Positions 1 to 11,900 of a stretch of 64,000 bases of DNA are shown here, piece by piece; the first letter of the stretch is position 1; each line of letters opens with the position of its first letter. Where the stretch lies: positions 8,173,375 through 8,237,374 of the forward strand of contig NC_088297.1 in assembly GCF_032854445.1 (NCBI RefSeq), read 5' to 3'. The DNA comes from Liolophura sinensis (lineage: Eukaryota; Mollusca; Polyplacophora; Chitonida; Chitonidae). Below the pieces are notes generated by a model, which ran no database searches, was not told the origin of the DNA, and saw only the letters and a list, made by a program, of their open reading frames with translations. A program made the position numbers and the translations under genes.

Positions 1-119
1 AACTAGGATATGACAATTGTCCTCTACTGTAACTTACCCTCTTACGGCACAGTGCCGGCGAATCAGCTGTACAATTTGTGCGATATACTGTTATCAGTAC
101 AGTTTGTGCGATACACTAA

Positions 120-440
120 ACTCTTCAGTGAGTGAGTGAGTGCTTGGGGTTTAATATCGTGCTCAACAATTTTTCAATCATATGACGACGAAGGAATCCT
201 TAGGGTGTATGTAATGTGTAATTGTTTTATCTAGTGCTGATTCACTGAGACGACTTACCGAAGGTAAGTAAGTCGCACCGCCCGATACCGGTCAACCAGT
301 CGTTGCACTATCCCCTTCATGCTGAACGCCAAAGGAGGAAACAACAACTTCCTCTTTTAATGTCTTAAGTGTGACTCGACCCAGGATTGATCCCGGATCT
401 ACCGCTCCCGAGGCGGCACTCTACCAACTGTGCTACCAGG
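120..440 (-). repeat. SINE family 2, full-length copy
   Basis: On the minus strand a tRNA-like head (GGTAGCACAGTTGGTAGAGT as A box, GGATCAATCCTGG as B box; 380..440) is followed by a body and a tail with CGTCATATGA and TTGTTGAGCACGA. Other copies: 16318..16560 and 42575..42900 (minus), and a tail fragment at 53325..53440 (plus). Confidence 0.75.
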
Positions 441-693
441 GCTGGTATTCTCTTCAGTGCCACAGTAACCCACAGTGTCAGTTCCACAGTGTATTTTCCT
501 ACGTAACAAAGGCTTACCTTTATGTGCCATGCACATGTCACCTCGTTCTCCAGCGTACTGCTGTCAAAGGATGGAGACGTGAAAGTCTGCTCGCTTTCTT
601 TGGCTGTGAATACCTTCTCCCCACAGAATGCTGAAATGTATACTAGACCTCAAAAACCATAAACAAAGGGAGACAATTTCTTGAAAAGCCGTT

Positions 694-699
694 TTTATT
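694..699 (-). terminator. Polyadenylation signal of gene A
   Basis: AATAAA on the minus strand about 75 bases after the stop codon. It implies a short 3' UTR and supports termination of gene A after the EGF module. Confidence 0.7.
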
Positions 700-773
700 G
701 CATAAAATAGACTGGATGGATTTGTAAATTGTGTTTAATCTATAAAAGCATTTGCGCGAATCTGATGGAAATG

Positions 774-943
774 TCATAGTCTTGGAGACACAAAAAGCAT
801 ACCGTTTTTAGCAGGCTCGACATCTGCACATTTAGGTCCGGCCCAGCCTACGGGACACAGACATTGATTACAGGCGTTTGGGTTCCTGTAGCCGCCATGT
901 TGGCACTCTTCCCAGTCCAAGGACGTATAACCTGCGCACGCAA
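774..943 (-). CDS. Gene A exon 10: EGF-like module and stop
   Basis: Encodes WEECQHGGYRNPNACNQC then CPVGWAGPKC, an EGF-like module close to that of gene B. It is followed by 16 residues and TGA at 776..774. No CUB or TSP1 exon follows. The acceptor is TCCACAG. Confidence 0.9.
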
Positions 944-3900
944 CTGTGGAGGACAAAAATCAAGGCAGGTATAACGTATATAAAAAAAAAAGTTGCCCAA
1001 TCTACGATCAAGATAGATCCAATATGAAAATATTTAGTCCTGCGTGTATCATCGGATTCAGATAAACTGTATTTTTTAAAAATCAAAATAGACGTTGCAT
1101 AATTTAAAATAAACGGCATGACGCAGTACATAAGTACAAATACGTATGAGGTGTGCATATAAATGATCTTTTAAACCTATGTAATTTGTGTATAGACACG
1201 ACTATAATGTCGAGACAACAAATATTAACTTCAAGAACCAGGGATTTTTATCATCCATATAGCACATCTGTTCAAAATATTTGATTTTGTAACATTCCAC
1301 TGGCTGTAGGGTAACAAACCCCTGGTTTTTTTTTGTACATGCAACAGGAAAAATGCCAATGCAAAATGAGACCAGATCTCATCTTACCAGAACAGAACAT
1401 GAAGTTGGCCAGTTTGACGTCGAAGAAGCTAAGCTTCTGCCGCTGACCCATCACCGTTTGCATCTCCTTCTCTTTGGCCACGATGGTCAGTTTTCCGTTC
1501 TCGGATGACCATTCCTGTAAAGATATAACGATTGGAACATTATTTAAAGACAACACGATATACATGTAGCGGCGATTTCTGTTCTAGACGTTAACTGTTG
1601 AATCTATTACGTATATATACATGTAACTGTTTTCATATTGCTTGCAAATTTCGTGTTAAGGGTTCATTGGGAAATAGACTGGTGATTATAGAACAATGAG
1701 TGACGATTACCCTTATAATGCAAGAATGTTTCTGATACTAAATCTTATTTTGTTTATACATTGAGAGTATATATATTTCGCTAGTAATTCCACTTTCTAT
1801 AAAACATTACCGCATTACCATGCACATAATTAAACATTTACATGTTTACATGTAAATGTTTTTATGTGGTTTTACTCCAGTTTTCATATGTCAACACCTA
1901 TTACTACATTTCTAATCTCGTATAGCCTCATTTACAAACTTTCTACTCGTGTTGCCTTATTTACAAACTTTCTACTTGACCTGCTTCATTTACAACTTTT
2001 TAACCATATTGCCTCATTTACAAGCTTTCTAAATCAATTGTCTCATTACAAACTTTCTACTCGTACAGCCTCATTACAAACCTTGCACACGTATTGCCTC
2101 ATTAGAAACTTTCTACTTGTATAGCCCCATTAGAAACTTTCTACTTGTATAGCCTCATTACAAACTTTGCACTTGTATTGGCTCATTAGAAACTTTCTAC
2201 TCGTATTGCCTCACTACAAGCGTTCTAAACGTATTGCCTCATTACAATCTATCTACCCGTCTTGCCTCATTTACAAACTTTCTATTCGTATTGCCTCATT
2301 ACAAACTATACTCGTATTGCCTCATTTACAAATTTTCTACCCGCATTGCCTGATTACAAGGTATCTACTGGGATTGCCTCATTTACAAATTTTCTACTCA
2401 TGTTGTATCATTTACAAAGTTTCTAATCGTACTGCCTTATTTGCAAACTGTCCTATTGCATCATTACTACACGCATGCGCACCATCATACAACAACTCTA
2501 GAATAACATTACAAGGCCATGTACAACGTTGAGGTGTAAGGTAGCATGGTTCAAGTTATCTATTCTGCTAAATGGTATTCTACTCTGGCTATAACCGGTG
2601 ATTATACGGAGGAAATAAACATTTACACATATTTCTTCATTTCACTTTCATCATTAATTTACAGTTAGATACAGGTATATCTTAATATAAATGTGGAGCC
2701 TCCGTGGCCACGCCAGAGCGGCGAAATGACCCAGGAGCCTCTTACCTAAGCGTCCGTTGTGAGTTCAAGTCCAGCTCATGCTGGCTTCCTCTGCGAAGAA
2801 CACTTCATGCTATATTGTTCGCGCAAGTAAACATACTAAATAAATCTGTGATGTTTTCCGCCGTACTGAAAAATTGTATGGCGACGGTGGTCAGCTTGAT
2901 TAGTGGAGGAACCCGGAGTACCCGGAGGAAGCGAATTCCCTTCCCCAAGTTCGTGGCAAACCTCCTTACATAAAGCCGAAACAAACTGGCGACTGTTGGA
3001 TTCGAGCCTCCAACTTAACAGACCAGTTGAATAAGACAAGGAGACCCCACATAATATCTAGAATACAGGCAAACCACAGTGAGGTAGTAGGGGCTTGCAG
3101 TTCATCTCTCATTCTACCTCTTATTATAAGTACGGTTTTAAATCAATCAATGAGTCAAATCAGTCAGTTAGTCTATTTATCAGTCAGTCTTTGCTGTGTG
3201 TAAAATTGCCTATAGATGTCCTCGGTTCTGCTGAATTGTTCCCACGTTTCAGATTACTAATAATCTGTAAGTTCAAAATGCGAAGTCCGATTGCACCCAT
3301 AATGGTATTAAGGCGTATCGTTGACCTGTTAGTTAGTATCGGAGGGATAACTGATGGACGACCTTTCGTTAGTCACTTGGGAGAAGTGGAGGGGGGTGGG
3401 GTGGAGTGGGCGGTCATGCGGAACGGATCAAGGCTAGACTATGCATGTTACAGCCTGACCCCGCGACGTCACAATGACCTTTGTGATCGAGAATACCGAC
3501 TGCGTTCTGTAAGATCGATAATCAATCTACGTGCAGCTGTCAGATTTGGGCATGTGTAAACACGGAAGAGGGGCTCGAGCTTAACCCTTGCCCGGCTGTA
3601 GACGTGGCCAGCTGTAGACTTGGGCCTTAGCTATAACGCAGCAACGGAGTGGCTCTAGGCAGGTCAGAATTCTGACAGATTTGCTACTGGTCAACCTAGC
3701 TGACGGACAGACGCACCGGCGGCACCGGAAAAATAGGATGGCCACATTTAACTTCCTGAACGCAGTCCGCGATCCGGCAACAGAAGTGAAGACTATCGAA
3801 AAGCTTCGCTACTTCCTGAACGTGGACGAGGAAGTGTGCGACTGGAAGGGGTCGGATAGCCCGGATGTACTCTATCCTCTGTCAGAGGCCCTTCGGTTCG

Positions 3901-5875
3901 CGATCATGTACGGAAATTCAAAATATTGCAGGTATATCCTAAGTAATTTTCCAGAGGAAGCCCTGGGTGTAAAGACGTGTTGCCCTCTGTTACTGCTGGC
4001 CGTGCGACTGAACAATGAACCCATCGTGGAGATGCTGTGCTCCCACGGACGGAGTGTTCGGATGTCGTGTGGACGCTACTACATCGATTCCCGAGGGTGC
4101 GACATGATGGAGAGCGGTAAAACCGCTCTACACACAGCAGTGGAACTCGGTCACAGAGGATGCACGAAAATCTTACTAAAATACGGAGCTAATCATGAGG
4201 TGTTGGACAGCGACGGACAGACTGTATTGGAAAGGGCATGCAACAGATTCAGGAATAAACCATCGTTCGCATTGCTCATGTGTATCGTAGACCTAATAGA
4301 GTGCGAACAACAACTTCAGCCCAAAGTGATAGGCTTGCTGAAGGGACTGTACGATCATTGGAGTTACCCTGCCTGTTTCACCAAAGTTCCACTGACTTTC
4401 GAGGTCAGCAGGCTAATGCATTTGTGCCGATGCTCGGTTAGACTTGTGCTTCAGCGGAGTTTGCCGGACGCTATCGAAGAACTTCCGATACCAAATATAG
4501 CTAAGCAATATCTGGATGTAAGGTACACTGTCGGTGACAGATGATAGTCACGTGACGTATTAATTGATTGCTCTCCTTTCGTATCATCTGCCCTTTCCGT
4601 CCTCACGTGACCACGTGACGATCGCCGTGCCGACGTGTTAATGAGTTTGATACAGCTTGATCAAAAATTAAAAAAAAAAGACAAAAACAAAACACTGCCA
4701 CGAGGATTAACTTCAAACATACTGTTACCAAGGCAACCAAACGGTCAGCAGGACAGAGTCTTCAGCACTGTGGCCCAGTAATTTCTTAGTACTGTGCAAT
4801 TAGAATTGTCACAAAAGCAACGTATCGTAAACTTTCTGCAGCAAAAATTGACTCGTGGTAGAGTGGAATAACCGGCAGCCGACAGGATTAATCACTTCGC
4901 CATTATTCACCATTATACCTGGGCCTTTACAGCAGAGTACCTGCCGTTTACAGGTAAACTGCAGGTGTATACTATCGGTAGGCGTTAACTTTAATATCAT
5001 GTTCACACCATCCCGTCATACACAGGCAGTAAGAGGTACACATGAATTATTGCAATTTTACTTTTGAAGACAATTGAATGCATTTAATGTTAATATATTT
5101 AAAAAAACTCCAAATTTTGATGATATCACATGTGTATTATGTGTCAAGATTATTATCGTTTACTTTATTGTTAATATGTATTCTTAATTATTTATCAACA
5201 TCATTTGCCCCATGCAGTTTTAAAGATTAACAAATTGTAATAATATATAGGACACGACCTTTATTTCTTTTGCAGTCAAATTATTAGTCAGTCATATGCA
5301 AAATGGCTTTTTTTATAGATTGTGATAATGATATATGTAATGTCTGTTGTTATTTGAACAACAAAGTAACTTTATTGTTCACTGTGAATTTGTCATTATA
5401 CTGCATAATGGTACTGGAAAGCCACAGCATCTACAACTGCACGGACTCGATCTACAAATCTGTCGGAATATTACGTCAAGCTCACAAACCAAATTACCAT
5501 ATAGGCCTATCCCTTCACTATATGTTGTGATGGAAGTTACACTGAGCATGAGTTACGACGCCAGGTAGAACGAGCTCCTAAACTGATCATTCGGATTCCA
5601 AACTGATAACTGGTACATCAGTTGGAATAACTAGCTGTGGTGATATTATCTTCTGGCCGTCCTGGGTTATCAGATAACAACTGCGCATGCGTCGCTGGAA
5701 CACATTTTGCCGACATCATATCGTATTTACATTACACGTAAGTTATATAACAGGTGATAAGCTCTACCATGAGAACATCTTTAAAATGTTTGTTTTACGT
5801 AACCTTGTAGGTGGGTTGGTGTGTGTGTGTGTATGTGTGTGCGTGTATATGTGTGTGTGTGCCTGTGTGTGTGTG

Positions 5876-5908
<33 letters not shown>

Positions 5909-8900
5909 CTGTGTGTGTGTTGTTTCTTTTTTCTTCTTCTTTTCAGTAAAATTTTGCATTTAAAGGCAAACTGCCATTTTTGGCGAGCAAATAAGGATAC
6001 GCGAAGCAAACGTATTTTTTAAAAGACGACCTCATATACGTAATTGTGCCCCCCCGAACTTTACTTGTCATTTCAAGTTTGGTGCATTTTATGACTGGTT
6101 GTTGCATAAATATTTCCGACATATGCATGAACTCCGTAGGCTTAATTTAAAACTGTGCGCCTCATAAAATCTGGTTTAATCCTCTTCTCCTTTCTACAAA
6201 TCCACAAGACCTGGAAAAGATCTCCTGATCACACACATAAGGATTCTCCCTCAGTTTATGTGTTCCTTGCATGCTGTGTTTAATGGCTGTTACACAAGAT
6301 TTGCCAAACTTTTATTATATGACTACTTATATATTTAATTTGTTTAATATATAACATACCTTTTTACGAGAATGTAGACGTAACATGTAGATACGAATTT
6401 TATTTTCCGGTGTCATATTTCGTTGCTCTCGTGATACATTCTCTCAATTCATTGATCTTAAATTCCACAGAAGTGGTTGTGACAATCATGTGATGATGAG
6501 TGAATACTCAGTTGTAGAGTTATTGCTTTTTGACTCATTTTTAAAAATTGTGTATGACCTTGATTACATGCCTCAGGAGTTACGGTACTTCCCTCCATAT
6601 TTACCCAATTGCAATCGCAATAACTGATTCGTTTTGGAATTAAGATACGTGATATTATTCTGTTGTACTTCCATGTATCATGTATAAATATTTACTCATT
6701 TGCAATTGCAATAACTGATTCGTTTTGGAATTAAGATACGTGATATTATTCTGTTGTACTTCCATGTATTATGTATAGATATTTACTCATTTGCAATTGC
6801 AATAACTGATTCGTTTTGGAATTAAGATACGTGATATTATTCTGTTGTACTTCCATGTATCATGTATACATATTTAGTCAATTGCAATTGCAATAACTGA
6901 TTCGTTTTGGAATTAAGATACGTGATATTATTCTGTTGTACTTCCATGCATCACGTGTACATATTTACTCATTTGCAATCGCAATAACTGATTCGTTTTG
7001 GAATTAAGATACGTGATATTATTCTGTTGTACTTCCATGTATCATGTATACATATTTACTCATTTGCAATTGCAATAACTGATTCGTTTTGGAATTAAGA
7101 TACGTGATATTATTCTGTTGTACTTCCATGTATCATGTATACATATTTACTCATTTGCAATTGCAATAACTGATTCGTTTTGGAATTAAGATACGTGATA
7201 TTATTCTGTTGTACTTCCATGTATAATGTATACATGTGCACACTGTTTTATTGCAGTATAATAAATACGGGTCCGTACGTACGTACACTGAGAGAAGTTT
7301 GGGTCAACTGACTCAACAGTCTGAGTAATTCAATGCAGCTCATTCGACTGAGTAAACTGAGTCATATCACATGATCAGCTGTTAAGCGACACATCTGATT
7401 ATATTTTGACTAATTTGGTTAGTCGGAAAACATACATCGGAGTCGTCGATAACTCAGCTAACATTGCCATATGACTCAGTTTTCCGGGTCGGACGAGCTC
7501 CATTGAATTACTCAGGTTTTTGAGTCAGTTGACCCAAACTTTTCTCTCAGTGTATTTTTCCTCACTGTGCATGTTACACAACAGATTTTAAATCGCTAGC
7601 TTAGTATCTATTTAATATTCATTAATTGGTTAAAAGTTTTTACTGTGAGTTTAATTCCAGCTCATGCTGGCTTCCTCTCCTGCCGTACATGGGACAGCCC
7701 GTCAACAACGTGCGGATTGTCATGGGTTTCACCCGGGCTCCGCCCGGTTTCCACCCCCCCCCCCACCGTAATACTGGCCGCCGTCTTATAAGTGAAATAA
7801 TCTTGAGTGCGGCGTAAAACACCAATCAAATAAATAGGTAAAAGTTTTTAAAACATTTTAATTTAAATATAAATTTGTATACTGTGATCAACGCCAGAGT
7901 CGCTAAAATGGATGTGATGCAAAGTGGAGACAGTTTTATAATTTATTTATTTATTTATTGGATGGGTGTTTTATGTCGTACTCAAGAATATTTTACTTAT
8001 ACGACGGCGGCCAACATTATGATGGGAGGAAACCGGGCAGAGCCCGGGGAAAACCCACGACCATCCGCAGGTTGCTGGCGGGCCGACAGTTTTATTATGT
8101 TCTTTGATTGTGTGATGAGCTAAAGCCAGCCATTTTGAATTTCTTTCTGTGTTAAAATAAACTAAAAGTCGCAAGGAGCCCAAACTGATTTTCCTGAGGA
8201 TGTCATCTCAGTATAGTATAAATTTCAGTTAGAAGAGTGTTTTACATAGAAATGATAATCGTCATTAGTTTCTTAATTAAACAAGAGTAAGCCTTTACTC
8301 AGGGATTGTGTCTATGAGATATATTTTCTAAGAGAAAAGCAGTTTTGGTGTTTACGAAGGTCACCTTAAATTATTGCCTTTCAGTATCTGTAACAGTTAA
8401 ACGATTCTAAAGTTTGAAAAGAGCTATAATGTATAGTTATGACCATCGTTATTTTATATTTATATTTATATTTTATAGATATATTTTCCAAGAGAAAACA
8501 CTTTTTAATCTGACAATCATACCAAGGGATATGCACGCCTTAGCTAAGTCACTGTACGTCAATGGGAGACTAGAGGACAACGTTTTCGTCTGTGACGTTG
8601 CGGTGCGTGTGTACTTCATACATGTTTTATGAGCACACATACACCAATAATTGTGACGTAATAAAGGAAATGAGTTCACAGCTTTGGGCCATCTTGATAG
8701 AGGTGGGAAGGAGTTTTACGAGTTTCCCATTCCTCCGCGTCCATGTTATGACGCCATGATATGGTATATGATATGATATGGCCATGTCACTGTGGCTTAT
8801 AACGCCATAGCCATTGGCGTAAAGTAATTGGCGTAAACACTGCGTTTAAGACTGCCTGTCTGGCGTAAAGAATTATAGTTACGGCTGAAATACTGCCTAC

Positions 8901-11900
8901 TTGGCGTAAAATTGTAGTTATGGCTGAAATACTGCCTACGCGGCGTAAAATTATAGTTATGGCTGAAATACTGCCTACGCGGCGTTAAACCCTAATCATT
9001 CAATCCTCTTTAAAGTTCCGTTCTCACTGTGTGATTTTTCCTGTCGAAGTTTGTTTAGACTGTGGCAGACTAGCACATATTTAAGATATAAACTAAATTA
9101 GCTATTTCTTTATTCTCCGAACTTAAATAATGACAACTAAGCAAATAACCATCTACAGCGCCTGGAACCTGGCTCGGTGACCACCTATTCATCACAGTGC
9201 AAGCTTTGAGAAAGTCGGGTTCGACATATGTAAGCAAATCATTTCTTGTCAGAGCAACCTTTTCGCACAAAATGAAAACTACACAAACTTTATCTTAATA
9301 TTCCTCATCATTCGATGCCATAAACAAGAAGAAAAAATGTTTGGCGAAACGCTCATTGGGTCTACTTACCGTTCCTCGGTAATGCATCAACGAAGAATAA
9401 TCGTAGGGAATGCCGAGGGTCAGAATATCGTCCCAACTGACCAACCCGAAGTTGCCTTTGTGGTCAGTGGCGATGTTGTCGTAGTTGACATGGACGTAGT
9501 TGTCCCGATCTGGCCGGTTGTGCTCGTGGTAGAAGCCTATCGCGTGACCAATCTCGTGCGCTACAATGCCCAGCTGTAATCATACAGGATACAGTTAAGA
9601 GCACATAAAACATTTTCGTAATTATTTAAAAAAAAAAGAAAGAAAAAACAACAAAAAAAGTAAAATGACTTTTTAAACCCCAGGAGAGCTAAAGATGACC
9701 TGTATATATATCCCAGGCCAATGAAATGACCAATCAAGAATGAGTCTGCACATGTGCATGGTAACTAAAAATAACCCGAATAACGCCTAATCAGTATTAA
9801 GCTACAAAATTTATGCCGTTAATAACCGCTTAGGTGGACGAACTGGTGGAGCGTCCATTTTGAAGTCGAGAGACCCCAGGATCAAACCCGGTTAGGGTCA
9901 TACCAAAGACGTAAAAAATGGCACAAGCTGCTGCCTAGTTTGGTGCTCAGCACTGAGGGGTTAGACCAAGGAAACATGGCTGGTTGGACTGGTGTCAGTA
10001 TAATGTGACTGGGTCAGGTCTGGTGTGGTCGGTATGATGTGTGGGCTCGCCTGCCACAAGAAGACAGAATATATGCACACACACCAAGTGATTTCCCGTC
10101 GTCACATGGTCGAAAAATTGCATATTTCTCACGCCAGTCAATCACCGATCACAACAAATATAAGATGGCTTACCGTATTGCATTCTTCCCCAATGGATAT
10201 ATCCTGTCCATTATGGCCCGTCTTCCCGGTAAAGGAATAGCATCTGTAAAATAACTTGGGTTATAGATATGGTAATTAATATCTCAAACATTTCTCAGGA
10301 TATGCTTCAAATTCATATATAGATATCCAATGAAATGAAATATCCAATAGACACATTATAAGATTAAAGTCACATGCTGCTAATTGCAATTTAGCAACCT
10401 GCGGATGGTCGTGGGTTTCCTCCCACCATAAAGCTGGCCGCTGTCGTATAAGTAAAATATTCATGAGTACGGTGTAAAAACACCAATCAAATAAATAAAT
10501 AAATCATTCATACGGCGTTGAGAGTTTGCAATTTTGCGGGTGGTCTGTAGAAGCCTTATGCATGCGTTTCAGCGTGGCTTGATGTGCAATTAAACGCGCC
10601 ATACACACCCATAGCAAATAACACCAACTGTCACAGCGCTGGTAAAATGGAATGCGTTTTAGAATGTTGCCTGTTGCAAACTGATGCATTCAATGTTTTT
10701 CTTTGCTTCGCGGATGTGGAAGAACACTGGGTAATGGGTTTAGATGAAAGACAGGTTATGCTAGGTAACCTACCCACTATCCCGTATAAACCGAAGGTGT
10801 GGTATATTGGGGCCTGTTGAGTCCGATGTCCTCGCAGACTGTGTCTTCGCTCCGTCAGCGAAGCCCAGATACGCCCTTGACCTTGTGCGTGGAGATACAG
10901 TAGGCTTACCAGGTGAGTCCTTGGCAAGCTTCATGCCAGGTTCAGTGATATCCCTGAAGCGAACGCACGTCATCTCTTCCCAGTGACGTATTGCAGATTT
11001 GATCCTGTCCACCTCATCAATAGCTGAAAATTTTAGACCAATCCTATACAAGAAAACTATTGCACGGATTAGGTTAACCAAAAAGCAGACTCCTAATGAT
11101 AGAAGAGGTAGTGGACTCGGCCGTTGCAAAATACGACAATATGGCGAGTCGTCTAGAGGATTGACGTAGTTTGTTGGAATTTAATTTCAGAAGTCAGGGA
11201 ACACTGTGGACAAGACAAACAGTCAGTCGTCAATCAATCGGTTCTGCGCTAGCAGGAAGGCTACACAAATTGCACTCTCGTAAAGAAACAATAGGGAAAT
11301 TTTAAACATTCTGAAGGAAGCATCTTAATTGAAACTGTTTGAGTGTTTCACTTAAGTATTAAGACCTTTGATAAATACTGGCCCTGAACTTATCATTGAT
11401 CATTATAATGACTGTGACAGGGGTATACTATAAAAAATCAACCGCAATCAAGTCGCTGGATTCGCGCCCAAATGTATAATTTGTATTTTAACACAGAGAA
11501 AATGAAGTTCTACATTGAAGTAAATTTGCAGGTTGTCCTAAAACATGAAGAACAGAAAGGCCTCTTTTGTACTCACTAAAACGAGAATCCTGGATCTTCC
11601 AGGGGATTTCCCCAGACCAGTATTTCGTCTCCCTGGCCGTCATCTTTCTTTTCACCCTGATACCTCTGTCCTTCACTGAAGGTATATGTATGTTTGTATC
11701 TGATTGGCTAGGAATGGAGTGCTCACGGATATGGTCAATGTCGGCACGATCTAGTATTATGTCACCCTCAAATTTGTCTAAAACTTCCACGTCGTACTTT
11801 GTCTGAAATTTAAATGAAATGAGTTATTTTCTTCTTCAAATACTTAAGCTATGTCATAAGCTAGGCGACAAATTCAGTGTCACCCAGAACTAGTTTTGCG

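Noticed and set aside
371-634. 87-codon plus-strand frame
   Set aside because: Begins in the reversed head of the family 2 SINE; no conserved motif.
5687-6022. Open frame over the TG repeat
   Set aside because: Low-complexity VCVCVCV translation of a microsatellite; the opposite-strand HTHTHT frame is equally open.
6607-7240. CRISPR array
   Set aside because: The full 91-bp unit is repeated with no unique spacers, in a eukaryotic genome.
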